This document shows, in pieces, positions 34,273-43,519 of a stretch of 64,000 nucleotides of DNA. Position numbers and translations under genes: made by a program. The notes beneath the pieces are model-generated. The model had not been told where the DNA came from. It saw only the letters and a list, made by a program, of their open reading frames with translations, and searched no databases. The stretch spans positions 244,545 through 308,544 of the forward strand of contig CADCHE010000006.1 in assembly GCA_902801205.1 (NCBI GenBank). The letters are read 5' to 3'. The stretch comes from an uncultured Bacteroidia bacterium. Lineage in GTDB: Bacteria > Bacteroidota > Bacteroidia > Bacteroidales > UBA932. The first letter of the stretch is position 1; every line of letters starts with the position of its first letter.

Positions 34273-35862
34273 TTATGATTCGTTTTCGGCTTCGCTGTCG
34301 GTTCCGTTTTTCGGTCCGCCGGTCTTGTAGTCGTCGTAGCCTTCATTCTGCTCCATGGCTTCGTTGTACTGGCATTCCATCCGGTCGATCGGAAGGACGA
34401 ACCGGTAGTCCGGGTATTTGAGGTATTTGAGTTTCGCCGTACTGCTGGAAGGACGGTTCAGGTCCTTGCCCAGCCGCATCATGTCGAAGAAACGGTGCCC
34501 TTCGAAGCAAAGCTCTTTCGTACGCTCCATTTCGATCAGGTTCAGTACGACGTCGGCGCTTCCTGCCTGGACGTCGACGCTGGAAACCGGAACGTTATAC
34601 GCCCGCGCCAGGAGTGCTTTGATGTCGTCGATGGCCGTATTCACGTCTCCGCGGCCCCTGACGGCGGCCTCGGCGTGGATCAGGTACATTTCCGAACAGC
34701 GGAGGACAAAACAGTCGTGCACTTGCTTGTACGGGTCAGTGATTGTCCGGTCATACAGGTATTTGCAGACACAGTTGAAGGGACCGCGGCTGGCGCATTC
34801 TTCCGTGGGCAGGGGGACGTAAGTGAGCAGCGAAGCACGGATGTCGTAGGGGTCGAAGAGGGCCTTGAAGCCGGCGTCCGGGACGAAGTCCGCTCCGAGG
34901 GAACGGGAGTCATCGTAGAAACTGGCGGTAGAGGTGGTGTTGTTCAGCGAATTCATCCGGAGGATGGCTTCGGCTCCATGGTAATCCTGGCTCTTGCGGA
35001 ACATGTCGACATAGCGGTCATGGGGCGTCAAGGGCACTTTGTCCATAACGGCCTTCGCGTGCTTTTCAGCGGCCTCCCACTCGCCGATGTACAGGTTGAT
35101 GCGGGCCAGCAGGGCTTCGCAGGCGATATCTGAAATCTTATAGCAGTCGGAGATGCTGTTGATTTGGCAGTTGGTCTGGGCGGACGCCGGATCGCGCTCC
35201 GCGGCGGATGCGAACAGCTTGCGCGCTTCTTCCAGATCGGAGAAAATGAAAGCGTATACGTCGGCGACGCTCCTGCGGGCTACTTTGTCGTTGAATCCGG
35301 GGACATGGTCCATGATCGGAATCCCGATCTGGCTGTGGTCGGCTTTGTAGTTGTACGGCCAGGCGTAACAGTTGACCAGGTAAAAGTGGGCGAACGCCCG
35401 TGCGAAGCGTGCCTGGGCGAAGATGGTTTCCATCGTCGCTTTCTCGGAGGGGAGGGTGAACCGGTTGCCGTCCATCAGCTTCTGGCCATAATGAAGGATA
35501 TAGTTGGCGGAAGAAACGACAGACCAGCCATCCGCCCACAGGTTGCGCGGGTAGGTGGATACGTGCTCGGCGGTCAGCTCATAGTTATAGGCGAGCAGTT
35601 CCCCTTCTCCGGTATTGACGGTCGTGGCCAGCAGGTCGCCCCGGACGTCGCCGTAGCGGAGAAGGTCCTTGTCGACGAATGACCTCAGTTCCTTATGGAG
35701 TCCTTCTCCGGCTGCTTTGAGCCCATCCAGCTCCGAGAAGAACGTTTCGATCGTGGCTTTCCCGATCTGTTCCACCGTAAGGAATTTCTTTTCGAATTCG
35801 CAGCCACTGATGAAGAGCAGGATGAAGGCTGCCGGAATGATATGTCGTGTTAGGGTTCTCAT
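34273..35862 (-). CDS. SusD/RagB-family outer-membrane lipoprotein
   Basis: 529 residues. Lipobox ISGC (Cys about 21), then EKKFLTVEQIGK and a largely helical SusD fold: FARAFAHFYLVNCYAWPYNY (TPR-like, conserved), IMDHVPGFNDKVARRSVADVYAFIFSDLEEA, YLIHAEAAVRGRGD and the C-terminal ERTKELCFEGHRFFDMMRLG. It caps the SusC channel and binds ligand. It ends in a hydrophilic tail rich in Gly, Asp and Glu. Spaced 6 nt from SusC. Confidence 0.96.
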   Translation of the reverse strand: MRTLTRHIIPAAFILLFISGCEFEKKFLTVEQIGKATIETFFSELDGLKAAGEGLHKELRSFVDKDLLRYGDVRGDLLATTVNTGEGELLAYNYELTAEHVSTYPRNLWADGWSVVSSANYILHYGQKLMDGNRFTLPSEKATMETIFAQARFARAFAHFYLVNCYAWPYNYKADHSQIGIPIMDHVPGFNDKVARRSVADVYAFIFSDLEEARKLFASAAERDPASAQTNCQINSISDCYKISDIACEALLARINLYIGEWEAAEKHAKAVMDKVPLTPHDRYVDMFRKSQDYHGAEAILRMNSLNNTTSTASFYDDSRSLGADFVPDAGFKALFDPYDIRASLLTYVPLPTEECASRGPFNCVCKYLYDRTITDPYKQVHDCFVLRCSEMYLIHAEAAVRGRGDVNTAIDDIKALLARAYNVPVSSVDVQAGSADVVLNLIEMERTKELCFEGHRFFDMMRLGKDLNRPSSSTAKLKYLKYPDYRFVLPIDRMECQYNEAMEQNEGYDDYKTGGPKNGTDSEAENES

Positions 35863-35868
35863 GGCTTG

Positions 35869-38800
35869 CTAAAAACTGAGGTTGACGGCGATGGAGAAGG
35901 TCCGGGGCACCCCGTAAGGGTCCCGGATGGTCTTGTAGCTGTTCCGTTTGGCACTCTGGCCGATGGACCAGAAATACAGGTTGCGTCCGATGAAGGAGAC
36001 GGAACAACTGCTCAGGTGCATCGCTTTGGCCCACTCGCTGGGCAGCGCGTACCCGATGGAAAGGCTGCGGAGCTGGAGGCTGGTCTTGTTCCAAAGGTCA
36101 TACGGCGAGTTGTAATCCGCCAGGGTGTTCGCGTTGTTGTACTCGATGCGCGGTACGCCCGCGCCTTCGCCGGGCGTTGTCCAGTGATCCAGTATTTCCA
36201 CGGGCAGGTTCCGGTCGATGGAACCGGCGTCGTAAATCAGGGTGTAATACTGCCAGCCCCCCAGGGTGTAGTCGAACATGAACTGCGCGTTCCAGCGCTT
36301 CATGATCGTGAAGCTGTTCGATACGCCGCCGTACAGGGTGGGCTGTGAGGTGTACTGGGGCATGTAGACACGGTCGGCGAAATTGGCCGTGTAGGTCAGG
36401 TCGCCATTCTTGTCATAGTACATCCGCCTGCCGCTGACCGGGTCGACGCCGGCGAAGTCGATGAGCCACATGGCGTCTTTTTGCTGGCCCTCGATCCAGA
36501 TATGGTCGAAAAAGCCCGTGTAGGAGTCACCGTCCAGTTTCTTGATGATGTTCCGGTTGCGGGCACCGTTGATATAGGTGCGCCAGGTGAAGTTGTCGTG
36601 TTCGATGTTGGTGGTGTTGAGGACAAACTCCCAGCCCTGGTTTTCGATGATCCCGACATTGTGCTTCACGCCGCCACTGGTAATGACGGAGGAGACCCGG
36701 CCGTCGTAAATGACATCGTGGGTACTCCGGTTGTAGTAGTCGATGTCCAGGCCGATGCGTCCCTTCCATAGTCCTAAGTTGATGCCAGGATTGAAGATGT
36801 AGGTCTTCTCCCAGCTGAGTCCCGGGTTGGCGGGGGAGGACAGCGTCGCCGCCATATTGGCTCCGTACGTCCCGCTCAGGGAATAGGATCCATAGGAAGA
36901 TGAACTGTCGACCCTGGAATTCCCGTTGGCACCATAGGAGACCCGGAGGCTCAGCTGGCTGATCCACGGGACCTGGAAGAACTTCTCCCTGTGCAGGTTC
37001 CACCGCAGGGCCGCGGCGCCGTAGGCCTGCCACTGGCTGTATTCGCTGAATGCGGAATTCCCCTGCCGTCTCCCGGTCAGCGTGAGGGTGTAGCGGTTGT
37101 CGTAGGTATAGTTGAAGTTGGCCAGGTAACTCATGCTTCTGGAGTGGGAGATGTTGGATGTCCCTTTCCGGGTGTCTTGGTTGGCGTATGAGATCTCGCG
37201 GATGAAGTCGTTGCTGAATCCGTTGCCCGTCGCCTGGAGATACGGGTGCGAAGTGTCGATGAATTCGACGCCGGCGACGGCCGAAATCTTGTGGGCGGAG
37301 ATGAATATGCGGTCGTAGTTGACCCGTAGGTCTTCTTTGAAGCGCAGGTCGAATACGCCGTACCGGCCGGAGTAGCCGCTGAGGGATGAATCGTCCGTGT
37401 TCATTCCGGAAAGCGTCATCCTGGATTCATAGCGGGACTCGTAGATGCTTTGGAAATTGGCCGTGCTCTGGGAGGTGAGGGTGACTCCTTCCAGGGGCGT
37501 CTTGTAGATGAGCGTCAGCGCGCCCTCCATCAGGGTGGCGTTCTGGTAATCTTCGTTGTATTCCCGCTCGGGAAGCTTGTTGTACGTGAATCTCCGCTTG
37601 ACGACCTTGTATTCGTCCGAGGTGCTGTAATAGTTGTAGAGCCGGTAGGAACCGTCTTCATTCCATGGAGAATAGATCGGCATGTAGTTTCCGAATCCCG
37701 AGATGGAGAAGACATTGTTGTGCTGGAACCCTCCGGAAAAATGAAGCTCCGCGGAGAGGTTCTTGGTCACCTCGATGGTCGTCTTTTCGCGCAGGTTGAA
37801 GCGGTTCTGGTTGTTTCCGAGGTAGGGGCTTTCCAGCAGGTAGGCACCTGCCGACAGGAAGTGTTTCAGTTTCTCGGTACCTCCCGTGACGGAGAAATTG
37901 GCTTCGATCGTAGACCCCGTCCCGGTGTAGATGTCAAACCAGTCGGTATCGACGTTGGTGAAGGTCTGGTATTCGTTGTCCTGCCAGGGGAAGTTCTTGA
38001 GGTCACGGCCGGAGTTGGTCCAGGCGGTATGGGCGATGTCGAACCACTGCGAGGAATTCAGGTATTTGATCCGTGTGGAAGGGTCGACGTTGTCGATGCC
38101 GTACTGGATGGACGCCTGGAATTTGTTTTTCCCGGCATTCGCGTTCCGTGTGGTGACCAGGATGACGCCGTTGGCACCGTCGGCCCCGTAGAGGGTCGTC
38201 GTGGTGGCATCCTTCAGGATGGTGATGTTCTCGATGTCATCGGGATTGATGTAGGAAAGCGGGCTCACCGTGCTGTACGAACCGGTCACTTGTCCGCTTT
38301 TGGTTCCGGTGTAGACCGGTACGCCGTCGATGACCCAAAGGGGCTCGTTGCTGGCCGAAAGGGAGCCGTCGCCGCGGATGCGGATGCTGATGCTGGTCCG
38401 GGCACCGTTCACGCTGGATTCCGTAACCTGCATGCCGGGGACCATGCCCGCCAGCATGTTGTCCAGGCGGTCATGGGCACGGACCTTGAGGTCCTCTCCT
38501 TTGATCTCGAAAGCGGAGCCGGCGAAGTTCTCGCGTTTTTGGATCACGCCGTATCCGGCGCTGACAACGGCTTCGTTCAGGGCATTGGAGGATTTCATGC
38601 GCACGTTGAAGACGGCGTCTTTTGCCCCATCGAATGTCGCCTGCACCGTTTCCATCCCGATGAAGGCGAACTCCAGCAGCGTCCGGCCGCGGATGACGAT
38701 CGAATAGGTGCCGTCCGCTCCCGCTTCGACGCCTTTCCCGTTGGTTTTATTAACGACGGCTGCGCCGATGAGGGGCTCTCCGGCCTCGTCCGTAATGCGC

Positions 38801-38904
38801 CCCCTCACCGTCTTGTCGCCTTGGGATGCGGGAGTCTGCCCCCATAGTGATCCAAGGGAGAATAGCAGGAAGGCCAGCGCTGTCAAGATGCTTTTTCTGT
38901 CCAT
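35869..38904 (-). CDS. SusC/RagA-family TonB-dependent transporter
   Basis: 1011 residues. Signal peptide about 1-22; a carboxypeptidase-regulatory-like beta domain (about 30-115, VRGRITDEAGEPLIGAAVV); the linker ALNEAVVSAGYGV typical of SusC; a plug domain (about 125-240 with DDIENITILKDATTTTLYGADGANGVILVTT); then a 22-strand barrel ending in the terminal aromatic IAVNLSF. It imports a large ligand across the outer membrane with energy from TonB. ATG 38904 gives the signal peptide; the longer open frame adds no useful N-terminus. First gene of the operon. Confidence 0.97.
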   Translation of the reverse strand: MDRKSILTALAFLLFSLGSLWGQTPASQGDKTVRGRITDEAGEPLIGAAVVNKTNGKGVEAGADGTYSIVIRGRTLLEFAFIGMETVQATFDGAKDAVFNVRMKSSNALNEAVVSAGYGVIQKRENFAGSAFEIKGEDLKVRAHDRLDNMLAGMVPGMQVTESSVNGARTSISIRIRGDGSLSASNEPLWVIDGVPVYTGTKSGQVTGSYSTVSPLSYINPDDIENITILKDATTTTLYGADGANGVILVTTRNANAGKNKFQASIQYGIDNVDPSTRIKYLNSSQWFDIAHTAWTNSGRDLKNFPWQDNEYQTFTNVDTDWFDIYTGTGSTIEANFSVTGGTEKLKHFLSAGAYLLESPYLGNNQNRFNLREKTTIEVTKNLSAELHFSGGFQHNNVFSISGFGNYMPIYSPWNEDGSYRLYNYYSTSDEYKVVKRRFTYNKLPEREYNEDYQNATLMEGALTLIYKTPLEGVTLTSQSTANFQSIYESRYESRMTLSGMNTDDSSLSGYSGRYGVFDLRFKEDLRVNYDRIFISAHKISAVAGVEFIDTSHPYLQATGNGFSNDFIREISYANQDTRKGTSNISHSRSMSYLANFNYTYDNRYTLTLTGRRQGNSAFSEYSQWQAYGAAALRWNLHREKFFQVPWISQLSLRVSYGANGNSRVDSSSSYGSYSLSGTYGANMAATLSSPANPGLSWEKTYIFNPGINLGLWKGRIGLDIDYYNRSTHDVIYDGRVSSVITSGGVKHNVGIIENQGWEFVLNTTNIEHDNFTWRTYINGARNRNIIKKLDGDSYTGFFDHIWIEGQQKDAMWLIDFAGVDPVSGRRMYYDKNGDLTYTANFADRVYMPQYTSQPTLYGGVSNSFTIMKRWNAQFMFDYTLGGWQYYTLIYDAGSIDRNLPVEILDHWTTPGEGAGVPRIEYNNANTLADYNSPYDLWNKTSLQLRSLSIGYALPSEWAKAMHLSSCSVSFIGRNLYFWSIGQSAKRNSYKTIRDPYGVPRTFSIAVNLSF

Positions 38905-38999
38905 AAGCGTTGTTGGGATTCTTCGCTTTATATAACCATGCGTGATTCCGTACAGTTCCTTCCGGTTCGCTGCAGGGGAGGGAATCCAGCGCATTTCTA

Positions 39000-39007
39000 C
39001 AAAAATA
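39000..39007 (-). promoter_or_regulatory. -7 box of the SusCD operon
   Basis: TATTTTTG on the minus strand, giving a leader of about 90 nt before the SusC ATG. A TTTC about 20 nt upstream is a weak -33 candidate. No ECF sigma, anti-sigma or hybrid two-component gene lies nearby. Confidence 0.4.
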
Positions 39008-39054
39008 GAAAAAAATAACGATTACGTGAAATAAAATGTCTCCTTCATCTTTTT

Positions 39055-39085
39055 TTTGCCGGAATCTGAAAAAGTATTATCTTTG
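39055..39085 (+). promoter_or_regulatory. Promoter of tRNA-Cys
   Basis: TTTG at 39055-39058, 19-nt spacer, TATCTTTG at 39078-39085: a full match to the Bacteroidota sigma-ABfr consensus. The tRNA begins 8 nt after the -7 box. Confidence 0.85.
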
Positions 39086-39092
39086 CATTCCC

Positions 39093-39163
39093 GGTGCTTT
39101 GGCCGAGTGGTTAGGCACAGGTCTGCAAAACCTGCTACAGCAGTTCGATTCTGCTAGGCACCT
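39093..39163 (+). tRNA. tRNA-Cys, anticodon GCA
   Basis: All arms fold: acceptor GGTGCTT/AGGCACC (one G-T pair), D arm within 39102-39116, anticodon stem CAGGT/ACCTG with loop CTGCAAA giving anticodon GCA at 39125-39127, T arm AGCAG-TTCGATT-CTGCT. The discriminator base is U, the CysRS identity base. No CCA is encoded. Own promoter and terminator. Confidence 0.97.
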
Positions 39164-39164
39164 C

Positions 39165-39195
39165 AAAAATTCCGGAAGCGATTCCGGAATTTTTT
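39165..39195 (+). terminator. Terminator of tRNA-Cys
   Basis: Perfect inverted repeat AAAAATTCCGGAA/TTCCGGAATTTTT with loop GCGA, followed directly by T residues. Begins two bases after the tRNA. Confidence 0.93.
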
Positions 39196-39226
39196 GTATA
39201 TTGCCCCCGACTAACTACGTAGAGAC

Positions 39227-39889
39227 ATGAAACACATCCTTATCCTTTTGACTGCTCTGTGCTTTTCCCTGCTTCCTGCGCAGGCCGGCCTTCCGGACGG
39301 GCTCCTGGACGATGCTCCGTTCAAGCCCTTCGAAATCACCCTTTCCTACGGCAGCCATCCGTACCATCTGACCCGTTTCGGGGCGTCGATCATCCAGCCG
39401 GGCCGGCTGGTGCACAATTCTGCGCGCTACAAGACGGATGCTACCGTTTCCATGAACACGACCGCGGAATTCGCGTGGTATTTCTCGCCCCGCTGGGCCG
39501 TTACGCAGTTGTTTGGCTACCATAAGATGAAGACGTCCGTCTATGACAGCGCCCGCATGACACCGATGTCGGAGAAATACGTGTACGAGGAAACGCCTTA
39601 CTACCTCTATACCGCGGGAATCCGTTATGTCTATGTGATCCGGAAGCATTATCGCCTGTACGGAGAACTGCAGGCGGGTTACGTATGGAAGAACAAGGAC
39701 CTGAAGTACTTCCAGTTCTTCGAGGGTGAAGCCAAGCGTGGCCTGACGGGGCAAATCATCCCCATGGGCATCCAGACGACCGGGCGGCTGTTCCTGAATG
39801 TCGAACTGATCAGTTTCGGCGAGTACGCCAACACGAGTTCCTACGACGCGACGCTGGGTGTCCGCGCCGGGCTGGGATTCCGGTTCTAG
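39227..39889 (+). CDS. Outer-membrane beta-barrel protein of unknown function
   Basis: 220 residues, signal peptide about 1-20 (AQA-G). The mature part is a row of amphipathic beta strands (FEITLSYGSHPYHL, TTAEFAWYFSPRWAVTQLFGY, YYLYTAGIRYVYVI, YRLYGELQAGYVW, LNVELISFGEY) and ends GVRAGLGFRF with the terminal Phe typical of Bam substrates. About eight strands fit its length. No function can be assigned. 7 nt separate it from the convergent phosphoesterase gene. Confidence 0.85.
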   Translation: MKHILILLTALCFSLLPAQAGLPDGLLDDAPFKPFEITLSYGSHPYHLTRFGASIIQPGRLVHNSARYKTDATVSMNTTAEFAWYFSPRWAVTQLFGYHKMKTSVYDSARMTPMSEKYVYEETPYYLYTAGIRYVYVIRKHYRLYGELQAGYVWKNKDLKYFQFFEGEAKRGLTGQIIPMGIQTTGRLFLNVELISFGEYANTSSYDATLGVRAGLGFRF

Positions 39890-39896
39890 TTTCTTT

Positions 39897-41030
39897 TCAG
39901 CGCAGGACGAACTGCCAGGTCCGGAACGTGGCGTCACCGCCGTAGAAGTCGATGGTGACGTCCTTGTCGGAAACGTTCAGTTTGTAGCTGCCGGCGGCAG
40001 GGGAGTGGGTGTAGGCCCGCAGCCCCGGCCGGTATTCTTCGAAGAGCTCCGCCTCCTCTTCGACCGGTGACCCGTTGTCCAGGGCTTTGCTGCGCATCCG
40101 GAGGATGCCGTATTCCGCCGCTCCCTGGGCGTCGATCACGTACTGCGACAGTTTCTCCTTGGACCAGACGCTGTTCATCGTCATCTGCGTGATGCGTCCG
40201 CCGTCGCCCCACCAGTCGGCGAATTCGGTCCTGTGCGTGTGGCCGCACAGGGCGATGGCGCCGCGCCGGGCGAACGCCGCGCGGAAATGCCGGCGTGCTT
40301 CCGTGTCCTCCTTTCCCGCTCCACCGTGGTAGAACCAGCGGCAGCTGCCTCCGTCGAAGGGGAAGAGCGGGCCGTGGACGATGACGAAGGTGTGCCGGGC
40401 CCCTTCGGTGTCCTTCAGGATGCGCTCTGTCTCATCGTCGTCGGGACGGTTGAAATCCAGCACCAGGAACGCGTCGTCACCGATGGCGAAGTCGAAGGTC
40501 GTCTTGCGGATGTCCTTGCCCAGTTCCCGGCCCATGCGGGCGGGCATGTAATCGTAGTACGCCTGCTCCGCCCCCACGCCTCGGATGTCGTGGTTGCCCA
40601 CGACCGAGACGAAGGGAAGACCGCCGAAATCGGCTTTGAAGCGGTTCATGACGTCGTCCAGCATCTTGGTGTGGACGGCGGCATCCCCGCAGTCACCCTG
40701 TACGAGGTCGCCCATCTGGAGGACCATCCGCGTTTCGTCGCCCGCCAGGCAGGCGGCGCGCTTGACCAGGCGCGGGCAGCGCTCCCGCCACATCTCTCCG
40801 TTCCGGGCGAATTCGGCCCGCTGGACGCGGTTGAGCCATTCGGTCGGTTCATTGTAGAGGGAATGGTAGACGGTGTCCGGTTCCGTGTCGAAATGGGTGT
40901 CTCCGAGGATGATGACGGAATAGTTTTCCCCTTTCCGTCTTCTCCGGGCCTCAGCCGGGTGGAAAGGCCCGCCCAGCGCGAAGGCCGCCGCGCCGGCGGC
41001 GGTGTATTGCAGGAATTGTCTTCTGTCCAT
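39897..41030 (-). CDS. Metallophosphoesterase with Tat-type signal
   Basis: 377 residues. The N-terminus MDRRQFLQYTAAGAAAFALGG has the twin arginine and FL of a Tat signal. The calcineurin-like metal site is complete: ILGDTHFD, QMGDLVQGD, VVGNHD, IVHGPLFPF and CGHTHRTEF. A beta-rich C-terminus (about 300-377) follows. Exported phosphoesterase, substrate unknown; Tat use suggests it folds with its metals in the cytoplasm. Divergent from the DUF1460 gene. Confidence 0.92.
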   Translation of the reverse strand: MDRRQFLQYTAAGAAAFALGGPFHPAEARRRRKGENYSVIILGDTHFDTEPDTVYHSLYNEPTEWLNRVQRAEFARNGEMWRERCPRLVKRAACLAGDETRMVLQMGDLVQGDCGDAAVHTKMLDDVMNRFKADFGGLPFVSVVGNHDIRGVGAEQAYYDYMPARMGRELGKDIRKTTFDFAIGDDAFLVLDFNRPDDDETERILKDTEGARHTFVIVHGPLFPFDGGSCRWFYHGGAGKEDTEARRHFRAAFARRGAIALCGHTHRTEFADWWGDGGRITQMTMNSVWSKEKLSQYVIDAQGAAEYGILRMRSKALDNGSPVEEEAELFEEYRPGLRAYTHSPAAGSYKLNVSDKDVTIDFYGGDATFRTWQFVLR

Positions 41031-41055
41031 GTGCGTGTGGGTGTTTTTACTTTCG

Positions 41056-41083
41056 TAAAGATAGTGTTTTTTTCGTATCTTCG
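41056..41083. promoter_or_regulatory. Divergent -7 boxes for phosphoesterase and DUF1460 genes
   Basis: Minus strand TATCTTTA at 41056-41063 (last base off consensus), about 25 nt before the phosphoesterase ATG. Plus strand TATCTTCG at 41076-41083 (one mismatch), ending 7 nt before the ATG at 41091. Confidence 0.4.
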
Positions 41084-41090
41084 TGCCATC

Positions 41091-41984
41091 ATGCTACGGG
41101 AAATGAGACACATCGGGTTTTCTCTCGCCGTCCTCCTGCTGGGCGGCCTCCTGGCTTTCCGCACCCCGGCGGGACGCGGCGCCGTCACGACGCCCCCTGA
41201 CCGCATCCTGGCGGATTCCCTGCTCGCCGCGCTGGGCGAAGTGCCCGGCCGGACAGTGCCTCAGCTGATGCTGCAGGCGGCCCGCTCCCTGGCCGGGACC
41301 CCTTACGTGGGCGGTACCCTGGAAGGGGAGCAGGAGGAACTGCGCGTATTCCTGACCCGGACGGACTGCATCCTCTTCGTGGAAACCTGCCTGGACCTGG
41401 CGCTGACCGTATCGGAGTGCGGTTCCGGTGCGTCTTTCGACGATTTCGCCGTGCGGATCGCGCGCAGCCGCTACCGCTGCGCTCCGCCCTGGCGGTATTC
41501 CGACCGCCGGCACTATACGACCGAATGGATCCGTGCCGCCTGTGCGCGCGGCGAGATGCAGGACCTCACGCTCGCGCTGGGCGGGAAGGAGTACGCGCAT
41601 CCCATCGGATACATGGGTGCGCATCCTGACCGCTATCCGGCCCTTTCGCGTGCCGCCTCCGACCCGGCTGCCGCGGAAGACCTGCGCCGGATCCGCGCCG
41701 TGGAGGATTCCCTGAACCGGACGCCTTGTACGTACATTCCGCGCGAGGCCGTCGCCGCCTGCCTGGCGGGTGTCCGCAGCGGCGACATCGTCTGCTTCGT
41801 ATCCGCGGTGGAGGGGCTGGACATCTCGCATGTGGGGTTCGTCCTTGTCGAGGACGGCCGCGTCGGCCTGCTCCACGCCTCTTCCGCGGCCGGGAAGGTG
41901 CTTCTCGACCCGCTGACGCTCTCCGCGTATGTCGCCCGCCGCAAGGGGATCGCGGGAATCAAGATTCTGCGCGTGGCGGATTGA
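41091..41984 (+). CDS. DUF1460 N-acetylmuramoyl-L-alanine amidase-like protein
   Basis: 297 residues from ATG 41091; ATG 41103 (MRHIGFS) is possible. Signal peptide ends about residue 31. The DUF1460 family has an NlpC/P60-like papain fold; here the catalytic Cys is in [16 protein letters not shown], the His in ISHVGFVL, and [22 protein letters not shown] is the conserved late block. [14 protein letters not shown] is typical too. Known relatives are N-acetylmuramoyl-L-alanine amidases or L-Ala endopeptidases of Bacteroidota. Acts on peptidoglycan in the periplasm. Confidence 0.92.
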   Translation: MLREMRHIGFSLAVLLLGGLLAFRTPAGRGAVTTPPDRILADSLLAALGEVPGRTVPQLMLQAARSLAGTPYVGGTLEGEQEELRVFLTRTDCILFVETCLDLALTVSECGSGASFDDFAVRIARSRYRCAPPWRYSDRRHYTTEWIRAACARGEMQDLTLALGGKEYAHPIGYMGAHPDRYPALSRAASDPAAAEDLRRIRAVEDSLNRTPCTYIPREAVAACLAGVRSGDIVCFVSAVEGLDISHVGFVLVEDGRVGLLHASSAAGKVLLDPLTLSAYVARRKGIAGIKILRVAD

Positions 41985-42011
41985 GATTCTGCGTTTTTTT
42001 TCGTAGGTTTG
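41981..42011 (+). promoter_or_regulatory. Promoter of glpK-glpF
   Basis: TTG at 41981-41983, 20-nt spacer, TAGGTTTG at 42004-42011, 17 nt before the glpK ATG. The upstream box overlaps the stop region of the DUF1460 gene. Confidence 0.6.
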
Positions 42012-42028
42012 CAAAAACCACATCAGAT

Positions 42029-43501
42029 ATGGCAAAATACATTCTGGCGCTGGACCAGGGAACGAGTTCTTCCCGGGCCATTGTCTTCGATCACGACGGA
42101 AACATCTGTTCCACGGCACAGACGGAATTCACCCAATATTTCCCCAAACCGGGCTGGGTCGAGCACGATCCGATGGAGATCTGGTCATCGGAAGCCGCCG
42201 TCATGGCCGAGGCCGTGAGCCGGATCGGCATCGGCGGCGGGGACATCGCCGCCATCGGCATCACCAACCAGCGGGAGACGACGATCGTCTGGGATGCGGA
42301 AACGGGCCAGCCCGTGTACAACGCCATCGTCTGGCAGGACCGCCGCACGTCTGCTTTCTGCGACGGCCTGCGCGACCGGGCGGATTTCATCCGGGAACGG
42401 ACCGGGCTGATCGTCGACGCCTATTTTTCCGGCACGAAGATCCGCTGGATCCTGGACAACGTCCCCGGTGCGCGGGCGCGGGCCGAGGCGGGCAGGCTCC
42501 GTTTCGGAACCGTCGATTCCTGGCTGGTCTGGCAGCTCACCGGCGGGAAGGTCCATGTCACGGACGTGTCGAACGCCTCGCGGACGATGCTGTTCAATAT
42601 CCACACCCTCCAGTGGGATGCAGACTTGCTCGCGATGCTGGATATCCCGCTGTCGATGATGCCGTCCGTGCGCTCCAGTTCAGAGGTCTACGGCCATACG
42701 CAGACGCCCGTCTTCCCGCAGGAAGTGCCGATCGGCGGCATCGCGGGCGACCAGCAGGCGGCCCTTTTCGGCCAGATGTGTACGGAACCCGGCGCGGTGA
42801 AGAACACCTACGGCACCGGCTGTTTCCTGCTGATGAATACGGGCGGTACGCCCATCCTCTCGCGCAACAACCTCCTCACCACCGTTGCCTGGAAGATCGG
42901 CGACCGCGTCGACTACGCGCTGGAAGGCTCCATCTTCGTCGGTGGCTCCGTGGTACAGTGGCTGCGTGACGGGCTGGGCATCATCCGCAGTTCCGCCGAC
43001 ATCGAAGCCCTGGCGGCATCCGTCCCCGACAACGGCGGCGTCTATTTCGTGCCGGCGCTGACGGGCATGGGCGCTCCGTACTGGGACCAGTACGCGCACG
43101 GCACCATCTGCGGCATCACCCGCGGCACGACGGCCGCGCACATCGCACGGGCTGCCCTGGAGGGCATCGCCTTCCAGACGATGGACATCGTCGGGGCGAT
43201 GGAGAAGGACGCCGGCGTGCGGCTTTCCGAGCTCAAGGTGGACGGCGGCGCCTCACGCAACAACCTGATGATGCAGTTCCAGTCGGACGTGCTGGATACG
43301 GCCGTCATCCGTCCCGGTGTGACGGAGACGACGGCGCTCGGCGCCTGCTACCTGGCCGGTCTCGCCGTCGGATACTGGTCCTCGCTGGACGAGGTCAAGC
43401 GCCAGTGGCGCTCCGAGCGTGTCTTCACGCCTTCCGGCGCCGATACGGCCGCGCTCAAGGCCGGTTGGGCCGACGCCATCTCCCGTACCCTCACCCGATA
43501 A
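42029..43501 (+). CDS. glpK: Glycerol kinase
   Basis: 490 residues, FGGY kinase. [17 protein letters not shown] (ATP), [19 protein letters not shown] (glycerol site, with the Arg and Asp neighbours), [28 protein letters not shown] with the catalytic Asp, [11 protein letters not shown] and [16 protein letters not shown] are all in place. Makes glycerol-3-phosphate from glycerol. 18 nt before glpF; no glpD or regulator gene in the window. Confidence 0.98.
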   Translation: MAKYILALDQGTSSSRAIVFDHDGNICSTAQTEFTQYFPKPGWVEHDPMEIWSSEAAVMAEAVSRIGIGGGDIAAIGITNQRETTIVWDAETGQPVYNAIVWQDRRTSAFCDGLRDRADFIRERTGLIVDAYFSGTKIRWILDNVPGARARAEAGRLRFGTVDSWLVWQLTGGKVHVTDVSNASRTMLFNIHTLQWDADLLAMLDIPLSMMPSVRSSSEVYGHTQTPVFPQEVPIGGIAGDQQAALFGQMCTEPGAVKNTYGTGCFLLMNTGGTPILSRNNLLTTVAWKIGDRVDYALEGSIFVGGSVVQWLRDGLGIIRSSADIEALAASVPDNGGVYFVPALTGMGAPYWDQYAHGTICGITRGTTAAHIARAALEGIAFQTMDIVGAMEKDAGVRLSELKVDGGASRNNLMMQFQSDVLDTAVIRPGVTETTALGACYLAGLAVGYWSSLDEVKRQWRSERVFTPSGADTAALKAGWADAISRTLTR

Positions 43502-43519
43502 TCCTTCAACCGAACGCAT

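Noticed and set aside
32200-38904. Polysaccharide utilisation locus
   Set aside because: SusC/SusD and lipoproteins are present but no glycoside hydrolase, lyase, sulfatase or dedicated regulator is in or next to the operon.
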